Assembly: GCA_022702705.1 (NCBI GenBank)
Contig: CM040434.1
Location: forward strand, 53,004,953-53,068,952
Direction: 5' to 3'
Length of the DNA stretch: 64,000 nt
Source: Papilionanthe hookeriana x Papilionanthe teres
Lineage: Eukaryota; Streptophyta; Magnoliopsida; Asparagales; Orchidaceae
Part shown: one piece after another, positions 44,868-55,841 of the stretch
Numbering within the stretch: the stretch's first letter is position 1
Layout of the letters: the number at the start of each line of letters is the position of its first letter
Notes under the pieces: model-generated
Database searches by the model: none
Told to the model about the DNA's origin: nothing
Seen by the model: the letters and a program-made list of their open reading frames with translations, nothing else
Made by a program: the position numbers and the translations under genes

Positions 44868-46253
44868 ATGGAAAGTAACCCTCCTATGGGGGCGGGAGTC
44901 TCCTATGCCTCTGCTGTGGCTTCTTCTCAATCCTGTGGTAAGGGAGTTTTTCCACAGAGCTTCCATGATGCTGCTCATGGGATACCCAACGCTGTTAGTC
45001 AATTCATTAAGCCAATCGGTAAGAAGAATGGAAGCCCGCAATTTTTTTCACGAGAGGAGGAGATAAACACTTTGGTCGACGAGGTTCAAATTCACTTTCG
45101 TTGGAAAGTTTCAGTTGGCCATCCTAAAATGGAGCTTATCAGAAAGGTGTTTAAAAATCTGAAACTTTTTGTCTCATGGAAAGTGGGACTGTTTGATGGC
45201 AGACATGTGATTATCCAATTAAGTTTGGAAGATGATTATGCTAGGGTATTCTCTATGAAAGCTATTACAATTGATGGAAAATTGATGAAGATGAAACGGT
45301 CACCTGAATTTGACCCTTCTCTTGAACCTCCTATCGCCCCCATCCGGTTTAATTTGCTCGAACTACAATCGCACTTTTATGAGAAGCATACACTTTATAA
45401 TATCGAGCTAGCCTTGGGCAAACCTCTACTTGTTGATGACCCAACCACCGAAGTTACCAGGCCTTCAGGTGCTAGAATGTTAATTGAAAGAGATGTCACT
45501 CTACCAGAAGTGAAAGAATTGTGTCTTGGGACTGCGCACAATGGATATTAGCAACCAATTTTGATGGAGAAGAGGTCTTACTATTGTTTACACTGCAAAA
45601 TGTTTGGTCACTCTATGGACAGGTGCTACAGGTTGAAGCCAGAACTGAGGAAAAAACCTCCACCTGTTGTGGCCCCCTCTGACCTAGTTGTTGATTCTGT
45701 CCCAGCTATTCCTCCTAGTTCCATTAAGCCTGGCCTCCAGTTGGACCCTGCCCATTTGGCACCTGCTGAAAAGAATGGTTTTATTGTTAATGGGAATGCT
45801 GAGAATGTTGGTAATCTTGATACAGATCCTGCTGATATTGATTTGCTGGACAACCCCACTTGTCTTCCCTCTGCTGAACCTTATTCTTCTAGTGTTGAAC
45901 CCCCTCCTGGTAACCCTCAACCCTTACCCGTGTCACCTTTGGACCCAGGACAACCTGCTTTATCAGAGTCAGCACCTCTACCTACACAAATAATTCTTCC
46001 ACCAAGTACTTCATATCCAGACCCCATTGTCTTGCCTTCCTCTCCTAGCTTTGAACCTGTGTGTTTTGATAATGTTGCTACTGACTTTATTGAAGGATGG
46101 ATTGTTTACCATTCCAAAAAGAAAAAGCTACCTCTAGAATTGAGAAACCTGTCTTCTGAGAGCATAATTCAACCCCAGGCTACTTCTGAAGAACAACATA
46201 TATCTTCCATTCCTAGACTCACTAAGAGTGGAAAGAATGCCCCTAATGATTAA
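44868..46253 (+). pseudogene. ORF1 protein of L1 E6 (DUF4283-like + CCHC)
   Basis: The start MESNPPMGAGVSYASAVASS was chosen because the other copies start at the same SYA motif; an upstream in-frame ATG exists at 44637. The DUF4283-like domain covers about residues 30-190 (FKNLKLFVSWKVGLFDGRH, SPEFDPSLEPPIAPI). A TAG at 45549-45551 interrupts just before the knuckle CLHCKMFGHSMDRC (CX2CX4HX4C). A long Pro/Ser-rich linker and GWIVYHSKKKK follow. Apart from that stop the frame is open from 44637 to 46253. Confidence 0.85.
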
Positions 46254-46926
46254 CATGTTGTGCTGGAATATTAGGGGGGCTGCTGCCCAGGGCTCCCTTA
46301 ATAGAGTGGTGAATCTTAATAGGATTCATAAATTCTGGGCCTTTGCTCTCTTGGGACCTATAGTTCAATATAACACCACAAGAATTACCAATAAATTTTC
46401 TCAGTTTAACTTTGTTACCAACTGTTCCAACAAAGTTTGGTTTTTCAGCAGAAAAGAAATGATAGTGACTGTTCTATTAGATCACCTTCAGTTCCTTCAC
46501 ATCCATTTTCACATTGAGCAGGTGACTGGTTTGGCCACTTTTATTTATGCTGGGTGCAACCAAGCTGATAGAGATGAGCTCTGGAACTCTTTACATCAGA
46601 TCGGTAGCAGTATGTCTGAAATGTGGATAGTTGGTGGGGACTTCAACTGTATAGCTAACCCTAGTGAAAAGAAAGGAGGAAGGACACCAGACATCAGGAA
46701 AATGACTGATTTTTCCAATAATTTTTCAGATGCTAGACTTTTTGATTTGGATTATGAAGGATCAGATTATACTTGGAAGAGAGGCAGGATTTGGGAAAGG
46801 CTGGATAAATTCTTGGCTAATCAAGAGTGGATTAACTTCTTTACCTCAACCAATGTGACCCATCTCCCTGTGGCCGGATCGGATCATTCCCCCTATCGGT
46901 TAGCTCGTCGTTCCGCAGCTTTTTAG
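46228..46926 (+). pseudogene. ORF2 of L1 E6: endonuclease domain
   Basis: It starts in the +1 frame inside the end of ORF1. INMLCWNIRGAA, IVGGDFNCIANPSEKKGG, LDYEGSDYTWKRG and LPVAGSDHSPY mark an L1-type exonuclease/endonuclease/phosphatase fold, including the catalytic SDH triplet. The usual Glu of the 'LLEP/QE' motif is not seen (LLGP). The frame breaks after 46926. Confidence 0.85.
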
Positions 46927-47099
46927 TAAAGCCCATTTCAGATATCTGAATGTATGGGCTTCTCACTCTACCTTCCATAATGTTGTTCAATCTTTTTGGC
47001 TGGAACCATTTCCCTGTACATTTAACAATCATATTGTTAAATTAAAGATGCTACTAAAAAGATTAGCTAAGAAGCTGCAGGATGAGAATTGGAAGGTGT

Positions 47100-48593
47100 T
47101 TGGAAATATTCATTCACAAGTTTCTGCTGTGAGGAAATTGTGAATCGGCTAGAAGCGAGCTAACTTTGAAGGTAGTTTTAATGATAATGATTTAATGGTG
47201 GCTAATCGAGCAGCTTCTTAGCGATATAGATATTGAAGAACAATTCTCGAAACGTAAAGTCGCTTGTCGATGGTTTGCACAGGGGGACAGAAACTCTAAA
47301 TATTTTAATACTGTCATAAATTATAAGAGAAAGCTAAATGCAATAACTAAAATTAAAGGAGACGGGGGCGATTGGTTGACTGGTATCCAAGTTATCGCAG
47401 TTCATGTACAATTTTTTCATCGATTGTTTAACCTTGGCCCTCCAATCGGTCCTCTACTTCAACCGAGATCTTACCAACGAAAACCGTTATGGTACTACTC
47501 TATCTGCTCCACTGAGAAGATGAAATCAAAAGCTATTTTCTCCCGGATCCATCAAAACGACTGGACCAAATGGATATCTGTTGGATTCATCGAAGTTGGA
47601 GACTATCAAGTTAGATCTCACTTGGCTATTCGATGTTTCTTCCGTACGAATTATCCAGATTTCGCTACCACAATTATTTTCATTCCTAAGAAAATAACAA
47701 ATCTACATGGAAGGACTTTAGGCTATCGACTAACACGTGTTTCAAGGTCATCGCAGAATTATTGTTTCGAATGCAACCTTTGTTGGATGATTTAATCTCA
47801 CCTAACCAATCGCATTTGTCAAGGAGAAGCATAACGATAATGTTCATTGGCACGAAATTATCGTTGAGATTGACGTGCCTGTAGGCTCTAATCTTATCAT
47901 TAAATTGGCATGCTAAAGCATATGATACAATAAGCGGATTTTGTTCTACGGACTCTTAAAGCTAGGAACTTCTCTGAGGATTTCTGTTTACTTATCAAAA
48001 GGTGGCTTCATAATTCTAACTAAAGCATTTTAATCAATGGAGAGTGTCACGGCTTCTTTACTGCTTCCAGGGGCATCAAGCAAGGGGATCCTTTGTCCCC
48101 TTACATTTTCATACTAGCTTTTGATTATCTGTCAAGGTTGATTAACCATTCACAACAACAGTCTCCCTATCTAAGATACCTGCACAGATCAAACTTTATT
48201 GTCTCTCATCTTGCATATGCAAATGATGTTATCTTGTTCACTAATGGGAGCAAAACTACTATTAGGAAGGTTATGAAATTGTTGGACTATTTCCAGAATG
48301 CTTCTGGACTTTCTTTCAACAAATCTAAATGCCAATTCCTTCCTAGCAACAAGTTGCCACCTAACCTTATTAATTGGATTAAAGATCTCACTGGTTTCTC
48401 TACTACTACTTATCCCCTCAAGTATTTAGGATTCTCTTTGATCAAGGGCAAGAGGAAGCAATCCCACTATGATGAGTTGGTGAAAAAAGTGACCTCTAAG
48501 ATCCAATGTTGGACCACCTCATTTCTGTCTAATGGGGGAAGATTGACCCTCCTCAAATCGGTTCTCACTTCTTACCCCCTGTACATACTTTAA
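47100..48593 (+). pseudogene. ORF2 of L1 E6: reverse transcriptase
   Basis: Fragments up to 48060 are heavily frameshifted. From about 48060 GIKQGDPLSPYIFILAFDYL is the RT fingers/palm motif. The catalytic box reads AYANDVILF where AYADD is expected, so a metal-binding Asp is lost. FNKSKCQF, YLGFSLIKGKRK and WTTSFLSNGGRLTLLKSVL complete the domain. Confidence 0.85.
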
Positions 48594-48816
48594 ATGATCA
48601 AGTTAAAGAAGAACACTCAAAGAATGCTGGAAGTGTCATTCAACAAGTTCTTATGGGCTGATCAACACAAACAACATCACTGGACTTCGTGGAACAAGAT
48701 CTGCCATCCTACTGCCTCTGGTGGACTGGGCTTTAAAAATTTAGCACACAAGCCATATCTTCTACTGTAAGCAATGGTTTAGATTCAGACAGCAATATTC
48801 TCTATGGGCAAGATTT

Positions 48817-49500
48817 ATGAAAGGTAAATATTGTCTCATTTCTCATCCATCACTTGTGAATCCTAAATTGGGGGACTCTAGAAACTGGAAAGCTCTTCTC
48901 CAGATTAAAGATGCTGCTGAAGCTCTTTTCATTTGGGATGTGGGTGAAGGCCAAATCAATTTTTGGCTTGACAACTGGTTGGGGAATCATTCCTTGAAGG
49001 AATATCAACCCATTAACTCTAGTATAATTAATGTATCTGACTGCTGGGTACATGGTAAGTGGAACCTCTCCAAGATTAGTGAGGTTAATTCCCCCCACAT
49101 TGTCAAAAGTATTTTGGATCTCCCTATCAATCCTTCTGCTCCTGATAGACTTATTACCTAAAATGGCTCCCATCAAAGTCTGTCCAAGTTTATTTATCAC
49201 TCTCACTACTAATGGCAATCTACTGATTGGGGAAAATGTGTTCGGAAAGCTAACATAACCCCATCCATGGCCTTCTTCGCTGGAGGTTGTTTAGAAAATT
49301 TCTTCCTATCGATGACATTTTAAAACTTAAAGGTATCGGAGGACCATCCGGATGTCATCTATGCCACTCGTCGAGGAAAGCCTTATACACTCGATGTTGC
49401 ATCGTGAAGTCTCCGAAGTGTTTGGGCTGTCGTACTTACGAGAGAACAATCTACGGATCTTGTTACCAACTGGTCCAATATTAATGATCATTGGATTCTT
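48817..49500 (+). pseudogene. ORF2 of L1 E6: zf-RVT region
   Basis: GDSRNWKALLQIKDAA, LFIWDVGEGQINFWLDNWLG and the degraded zinc-binding CHLCHSSRKALYTRCC match the linker and zf-RVT part of plant L1 ORF2. Two frame breaks. Confidence 0.75.
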
Positions 49501-49637
49501 GAAACATCATTCAAAAAACATATTCCTTTCATTATTTTCTCGGTTTATCTCGGGTGGCCGGAATCGTCGCTAAGTACTAAACCCTTCCCGCTGCCTATCA
49601 TAAGATAAGCTTACACTGTCAATTATTTATCAGAAAG

Positions 49638-50110
49638 TTGAATGGTTCATCTTCCATTTCACCTGGGAGAGTAAACCCTCCTGCGGTCCAGCTAGTTTTT
49701 TGGAGGGCCCCTTCACAACATTGGGTGAAACTAAACACTGATGGAAGGTACTCCAGTAGCAGGGCTGGCATTGGTGGCCTTTGCAGGAACTTTAAAGGAC
49801 ATTGTTTACAGACTTTCGCTACTCCTATCGAGGCTCTAAATGCTCTTGAGCTCAAATCGTAGTTGTCTTTTGGGAGCCGAATTTAGCTTTGGCTCTAAAG
49901 CTCGAACAATATACATGTGGAATCGGATTGCTTACAACTCTTACACATCCTTCAATCAAGACCTCCCCCATGGTATTCGATATATTGGATGAAAAAATTC
50001 AACGATTCGGCGGTCTCTACTCGCATCATCCTGCCTTACGTTCCTGCAGAGTAACAAACCGACTCACCACCTCGCATACGAAGCTTCTTCCTCTCTATTA
50101 CTTGTCATAA
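49638..50110 (+). pseudogene. ORF2 of L1 E6: RNase H domain
   Basis: HWVKLNTDGRYSSSRAGIGG is the first RNase H motif with its catalytic Asp; the rest is frameshifted. Many plant L1 elements carry this domain at the end of ORF2. Confidence 0.75.
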
Positions 50111-50216
50111 TAGACCTTCCTCCTTTTTCTCTTTTTTGTCGAATGACGATTGTTTCGGACATACCCCATCTTAGATTTAACCTTTCTTTTTATCAAATGC
50201 TTTTAAATATATATAT

Positions 50217-50250
50217 GTATACATGTATATGTATATATATATATGTATGT
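50217..50250. repeat. AT-rich tail of L1 E6
   Basis: Mixed TATATATGTATACATGTATA tail, less pure than the others. Confidence 0.8.
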
Positions 50251-50414
50251 AGTAGTATTTTTAAAAAATTTAACTGACTATAAGGCTACAAAGATTTATA
50301 ATTAATTAAATGTATTAATGGAGAAAATAGAATAAAAATTATTAAATTAGATTGATTTTAATATAAACAATATTTTCTAAATCTTGCCCCAGCCCTTAAC
50401 GTCTTATGGTTACG

Positions 50415-50576
50415 TGATTAGGGTTGTCAAAACAACTATTTGTTCGTGAACAGCTCGTGTTCGGCTCGTTAAGCAAACGAGTCGATCACGAACACACTTT
50501 TTGAGCTCGAAATATAAACGAGCCGAACACCAGCTGAGCATAGGCTCGCTCGTGTTCGGCTCGTTTACACCCCTAG
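50415..50576. mobile_element. Small terminal-repeat element (GCTCGTTC-type)
   Basis: The ends are TAGGGTTGTCAA and TTTACACCCCTA, which are inverted copies with two mismatches. The interior is rich in CTCGTGTTCGGCTCGTT and its complement. It sits directly before the gag start GATGAAACCCAAGG. It may be a hAT-type MITE, but no clear target duplication is seen. Confidence 0.6.
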
Positions 50577-51440
50577 ATGAAACCCAAGGAGAAATTACCC
50601 TTGATCGTAACAGGGAAAGTTGAAGGGACGAAAGATAAGAGAATTTCAAGCCCTTCCATAGGGAGGATTTCAGTGATAAATGAGAAAGACCATGACAGTT
50701 TGGTTCATAGGGAGGATTTCAGTGATAAAGGAGAAAGACCATGACAGTTTGGAATCCAACATCAGATGATGCTACATATGGAGGATACAGGGACCTTTGA
50801 ATAAAAGTGGATCTACTATAGTTTGATGGAGGTATGGAAAACTTGTAAAGGCAGAGGAAGAGAGAAGACAATGACAAGATTATCAAGTTAGAGAAGATAA
50901 GAAAGGCGATGCAGAGAAAATACAAACCTCCTCAATACCGCCAGAATATGTTTTTGAGACTCCACCATCTACAACAGAGTGACCTCTTAGCGGAGGAGTT
51001 CACGGTGTAGTTTCACTAGTTGCATATGAATTGTGATTTGATCGAGCTAGAGGAACACATCATAGCCCGTTATCTAGGCGGTCTAAAGCTTGATATCATG
51101 GATGTTGTGTTGTTGCAGCCTTATTTTTCACTAGGAGATGTTTAGAGTTTAGCCCTGAAGGTGGAGAGGCATCAGAAGCAGAGCAGGCAGCCACCACTAA
51201 TCAAGCAGTTGCCCGCAGTTGAAGACACTAGTAGGAGCATGCCTCGGGGAGTTGAGAAAATTGGTTCAGATAATGACAGAGCCGCCCCTATTGAGAAGTA
51301 GCCTAAGAAGAGTATCACGCCAAATACAGTCTCCACCAGAAAATATTTTAGATATTATGGATTTAGGCACATAGCCTCCAACTGCTTGGCTAGTCGAGTG
51401 AGTCATTCACCGAGCAGGCCGCAATGAAGTAAGTTAGCAA
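50577..51440 (+). pseudogene. Gypsy gag remnant of the 38.5-57.9 kb element
   Basis: From 50930 the frame reads YRQNMFLRLHHLQQSDLLAE, then LIELEEHIIARYLGGLKLDI and SLALKVERHQKQSRQ, the retrotrans-gag domain. The knuckle follows at about 51330-51400 (KYFRYYGFRHIASNC). Stops interrupt it. A 45-bp segment ending ATGACAGTTTGG (about 50660-50750) is tandemly duplicated. Confidence 0.8.
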
Positions 51441-51689
51441 TGGAAAGGCAGTTGAGGAATAGGGAAAGGTGTATTATTTTCCACCAAGTGAGGGAGAGAC
51501 GCTCGTGGTTCGTCGGGTTCTACAGATCGAGGATACAAAGGATATGCAGTAGCTTCATCACAATATATCCTACACTCATTACATTGTGAACGGGAAGGTG
51601 TGACGATGGAGGAAGCAATAAGAACGAGGCGTATACACAGATGGTGGAGAAGTTGTTCCTCATGACTCAGAGGAACTTCCAATTGTATG

Positions 51690-52363
51690 TCTTACGTGGT
51701 TGAAGAATAAGAACAAGGTCAGCATTGATAAGAGGTGCTTGGTGGAGTTTTTGATTAGGAGCCAGCTACAAAATCAAGTGTGGTGTTATGTGATACCTAT
51801 GGATGTCTGTTACCTGTTATTGGAGAGACCTTGGCAATTTAACCGTAGAACTTAGCATAGCAGCAAGGATGGGAAGCGCATCATCCTTCTCCCTTTGGCG
51901 GAGCCTGAGATCACAGGTGTCCTTTCCAGTAGAGCAGCATCGGTGAGACCAGTTTTGGTGACAATAGAGGTTGAGGGACTGAGACACAAGCTTTAGTCAC
52001 GGGGTAGTCACGTCAGAGAGCATTTCAGGATATCACGGTTGATTCTTAGCCACCATAGCCACCAGCTTTTGGAGAGGTTCGATTACCCTCACTTCATATC
52101 AGGTTAAACCAACTATGGATTACATTGGGATGATTCAGCTCAATCTAGACCTCAGAAGAATGGATTGATATCGAGGTGTGCTCGCAAGTTGAGAAATCTC
52201 TAGTGTTTTGGGAGGTAGTGCAGTTTCTAGTGGGATTTTGGTGCTCCTCGGGCCACATAAAAGGTTCATCAACCTGGGAGATTCCAACCATTTTGTCATC
52301 ACCAACGTGCAGACAATAGCTTCGACAAATGAAGTCGAAACTCCCACAGCTCTGGAAGACTAA
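51690..52363 (+). pseudogene. Gypsy protease-like and integrase-end remnants
   Basis: VWCYVIPMDVCYLLLERPWQ and KDGKRIILLPLAEPEI match the aspartic protease region that follows gag. The RT, RNase H and most of integrase are absent. The last codons TIASTNEV...LED-TAA correspond to the pol end at 21171, and the stop codon lies at the LTR start. Confidence 0.7.
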
Positions 52364-52502
52364 CGTGGGGATCCCTGAGGGTTGAATTGGTTGGGCTACT
52401 TAGATTGGTTTAGCTAAGGGATTACTTGGGCCAACCGGTTCCTATTTTGGGGGATATGTTATCCACCCAAGGGAGGGGCTTCCCCTCCTATTTATGTATT
52501 TT
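52361..52502 (+). repeat. 3' LTR, first part
   Basis: It is homologous to 38478-38602. It stops at TATTTATGTATTTTATATA, the TA-rich site where insertions begin; the LTR resumes near 57200. Confidence 0.75.
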
Positions 52503-52515
52503 ATATATATCTATC

Positions 52516-52591
<76 letters not shown>
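52503..52591. repeat. (TA)n-(CA)n-(TA)n compound microsatellite
   Basis: TA run to 52546, CA run 52549-52580, then TA. It is the tail of the minus-strand element E7 joined to LTR sequence. Confidence 0.9.
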
Positions 52592-54688
52592 CATCGAAGC
52601 AAAAGATATAATTTATTGAAATGAAAAGGGGTACAACAAGAGATACGGGAGGGCCCAAAAAATGGAGCTCTACTCATAAAAAGACTCACATGAATGATAA
52701 CAAAGCAAGACATGCAAATAAGCAGTGCACTGGAAGGGATCGCCTAAGTCTTCCTCTTCCTCAGGATCTTTCTTAAAGAAGAGCGAGAAATTATGTTCTG
52801 GCGAGATGAGCCCATGCTAGGAGAAGTCGAAGTGTCGTCCAATAATCCAAGCTGAAGATTACCCTTAATTTTATCGTTTCTCCGAGAAGTGTAGACGTAC
52901 CATTCTTCTTCTTCTTCTTCTACTTCTGAGAACTCTTGGGCATAATCAGCCTGTTTTACAGCGACACGTTGAACTCCTACTTTCTCAATAGGCAGTTCCA
53001 CCACAATTAGGGAGTCATCAACTACCTCCACCGTAGTAGTGATTGCCTCGCTAGCATTTTGAAGAAGAGGTGTCTGAGTGACAATCCGAATGCTGTCGGG
53101 AACAACAGCCATTTAATAGGTTCCACCAAGGGGGGCTCCAACTGGACATCAGCCAAAGGAGCCAGAGAGGCCAATTTCGTGTGAACAACCATTGGAGCCG
53201 AAAGTGAAACGATCTCATTACCAAAAGAGACAGAAATGTCCAACGGAGGGCTAGAAGCTTCACCCACTTCCAAAGCAGGAGGAACCACTGCCGTAGCAGC
53301 CCCCCTAGGTTTCCTTTTGGAAGGGGGAAGAAGCCTATAACATTTATCTTCCAGGTGTTCAAACATTCTGCAATGGTGGCAGTAGAGAGGCTTGTGTTCC
53401 ACCTCAATATTCTGCCAAAATTCATCTTCATTAGTGCTAATCCGAACTCTTTCCAAGTCTGGCAGTATTATGTCTTTTTCAACTAAAATTCTAGCTCCGA
53501 CAGGACTAGCTATAACTGATGTAGGGGGATCCACGTTCAAAGGAGTCCCCAAAGCCTTGCTGATATTAAATAAAACATTTTGATTATAAAACTGTACAGG
53601 GAGATCCAGAAATTTGAACCAAATAGGGACAATAGGAGGATCCTTGTTTGAGTCAAAATCAAGAGTCCACTTCGATAATTTCATAGATGTACTAGCAATC
53701 AACACAATTTGTTTAGCAAAGAGTCTAGCATAATCTTCTTCATTGGAGAGTCGGATCAATAAGTGTCTTAGATCCATTAATCCCAACTTCCAATTCCCAC
53801 TAAGAGTGAGATCTTTGAAGTATTGCCTAACCAATTCCATATTTGGGTGTCCAAACTAAAATTTACCTATCAGAGTAAATTTGATAGCATCATTCAATGA
53901 TTGCATTTCTTGAGCCGTATAAATAATGGCTGGTTTGCCATCTTTCAGCCTATGGGGTTTAACAAAAGGGCAAACATCTTTTCCAGCAGCAGCATCGTGA
54001 AGAGCTTGAGGGAACACAAGATCAACGTTCATACGTGTAGTAGAATCTTTACCAACAACATTAGCATAGGATGCTTTAGCCCTTTGGGCTACATCAAAAT
54101 AAGTTCTTTCCATGGGAAAGCAGAACCCACCCAAAGGCGCAGCAAACCCAAAACACAAACAACAGGTGAAATGAAAGAAATCGAGCAGAAAATCTGGATC
54201 TCCCCAAAGCAAACGCAAAATTAACAATAAATCCAAAGCTAACTACCAGGTGCGAGGAAAATCGCGAACAACATCCAAACTGCCAGGTGCTGCGAGCAAG
54301 ACCACAGCACATGGAAAACAGAGAAGCCAAACAGCGAAAATGGCGAACAAATCCCTTGCGAGAAAGCCAAAATCGCAGTGAAACGAAGAAGAGTCGAGTG
54401 TAGGAAGGATCTCACCAAACCATTAAATCAGGGAAGAAGGAGCCATGGAACCCTAGCTGCCTCCCTTGCACCCGCGAAATTGCCTGAGCAGGTCGCCCCC
54501 GAGCCGGTAAATATTCCCAAAGCCGACGCTATGGAGAAGATTGAGCCCACCGTAGTCGAAGCTAGCAGCAGAGACGGAAACCTCACCGGAGCAGAAGCTC
54601 TGGAAGAAACCACCGGAGTCGAAGCACCTCCCTACGCGAATCTCCATCGCGGCACCGATGGGAAACCTAGCAGAGAGAGCCGACTCAT
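52592..54688 (-). mobile_element. Half-LINE E7, minus strand
   Basis: On the minus strand it has a leader starting TCTCTCTGCTAGGTTTCCC near 54688, CpG-rich sequence, ORF1, then a 3' UTR with GGGCCCTCCCGTATCTC and TTTCATTTCAATAAATTA, and a tail at the TA/CA microsatellite. There is no ORF2. Confidence 0.8.
52744..54113 (-). pseudogene. ORF1 protein of half-LINE E7, best preserved
   Basis: The start MERTYFDVAQRAKASYANVV was chosen by alignment with the SYA motif of the other copies. The frame runs to a TAG at 53856-53858, which replaces the Gln of KFQFGHP. It then stays open to about 53022 with a full DUF4283-like domain and an intact knuckle CHHCRMFEHLEDKC. One frameshift in the linker moves to the frame 53112-52744, which holds the acidic patch, EEEWYVYTSRR and a basic tail. 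Only two lesions separate it from an open ORF1. Confidence 0.85.
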
Positions 54689-55790
54689 CGAAATATTTTT
54701 ATGTATTTGCTACCTTTGTGGCCAACACACTGAAACTATACAACACATTTTCTTCCACTGCCCATTTTCACAAGAGGTCTGGTCTTCTCTCACTGGTTTG
54801 TTTAATATCAATACCATTCTCTTGGACTGGCAGGATTTGAGTAATTATTGGCAGTCTTGGTTGAAGGCTAAGGTTGGGGCCATCCCTTTTATCATAGTGT
54901 GGTTTATATGGATGCATAGAAATAGTGTCAAGTTTGATAGTAGACACAGCAAAGCAGCTCTTGTTGTGGGGAACTGCCACTCATACATTTCCAAACTGAT
55001 TAGACATAAAAGGTTTTCACAAATTCTGAAAGAGTCCCCCCTTGGGCATAGATAAACCTTTCAGAGTTATTAAGGTTGTTTGGACTCCTCCTGTCCCTCC
55101 AGCTATTAAAGCAAATGCTGATGTCTCCTTCTCTAATGCTGGGGTTGGTATAGGTGGTGTTTTCAGGGATTACAAGGGCCAATGTTTTTGCTATTTTCAT
55201 GCACTTGTTGTAGCAGCTGACCCATTAGAAGCTGAATTCATTGCAGTCTACTGGGTTATTTCTTTTGCTGTCTCCAACAACTGGCAGCACCTTATGGTGG
55301 AGGGGGACTCTGCTTTACTGATTCAGTATTTGCAGGAGGATCTACCCCCACCTTGGCACCACTCCCACTAGATTCACAAAATCAAGGCTATGGTTTCTGA
55401 TTAGCACTTCAACTTTTCCTTCATATATAGAGAGGGTAACAGGCCGGCCAATTGGCTTTGCTAGGTGGGGACTAGACACTTTGGAAGTTGTTGTCTCATC
55501 CTTCCCACTCCCCCAACTTTCCTTTTTACTGGAGGCAGATCTTTTTGATGCTCCCCACTTCAGATTAGCTCCTCAGTATTGCCTCTGGTTTTTTCTTTGT
55601 TTTTTGTACTGGTATACTTGTATGTTGGGATATGCTTACCAAAGATTCTTTTGTTTTGTGTTTGTAATGTGGAAAGAGGAACCCATAGGTTTTACTTTGT
55701 TCCTTTTTTGGTTGTTAGATGAGATCTCCTCTCTCATGCTAACTTTGTACTTCCATATTCAAATTAACATGTAAGGAGCCATGTGTAGCT
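54689..55790 (+). mobile_element. 5'-truncated L1, 3' part of ORF2
   Basis: It begins at once with an intact zf-RVT motif (CYLCGQHTETIQHIFFHC) and runs through RNase H to a 3' UTR ending AACATGTAAGGAGCCATG, TTTTTTTT, (CT)n and (TA)n. Its 5' end abuts the 5' end of E7 head to head. Confidence 0.8.
54700..55480 (+). pseudogene. L1 ORF2 C-terminus: zf-RVT and RNase H
   Basis: The zf-RVT part is open to 55055 (ending LKESPLGHR); one frameshift leads to the RNase H frame from 55042. RNase H motifs are IKANADVSFSNAG (Asp), PLEAEFIAVYW (Glu), LMVEGDSALL (Asp) and YREGNRPANWL. Catalytic residues are present, but the upstream two thirds of ORF2 are missing. Confidence 0.82.
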
Positions 55791-55841
55791 CTTTTTTTTC
55801 TCTCTCTCTCTCTCTGTATATATATATATGTATATATATAT
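55790..55841. repeat. (CT)n-(TA)n run shared by two elements
   Basis: The plus-strand L1 fragment ends into it from the left and the minus-strand element E8 from the right, tail to tail. Confidence 0.9.

Larger units (their letters stand above)
44580..50250 (+). mobile_element. L1-type LINE E6 with ORF1 and ORF2
   Basis: This is the only element in the window with both frames: leader with telo-box hairpin (44621-44651), ORF1 (44868-46253), ORF2 (46228 to about 50110) and an AT-rich tail (50217-50250). ORF2 overlaps ORF1 by 26 bp in the +1 frame. ORF2 has endonuclease, RT, zf-RVT and RNase H parts. Stops and frameshifts show it is dead. It is the structural relative, and may represent the former driver, of the ORF1-only elements. 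Confidence 0.85.

Noticed and set aside
54378..54690. N-terminal part of the frame 54378-55055
   Set aside because: The first 100 codons are antisense to the leader of half-LINE E7; only the part after about 54700 is L1 ORF2.
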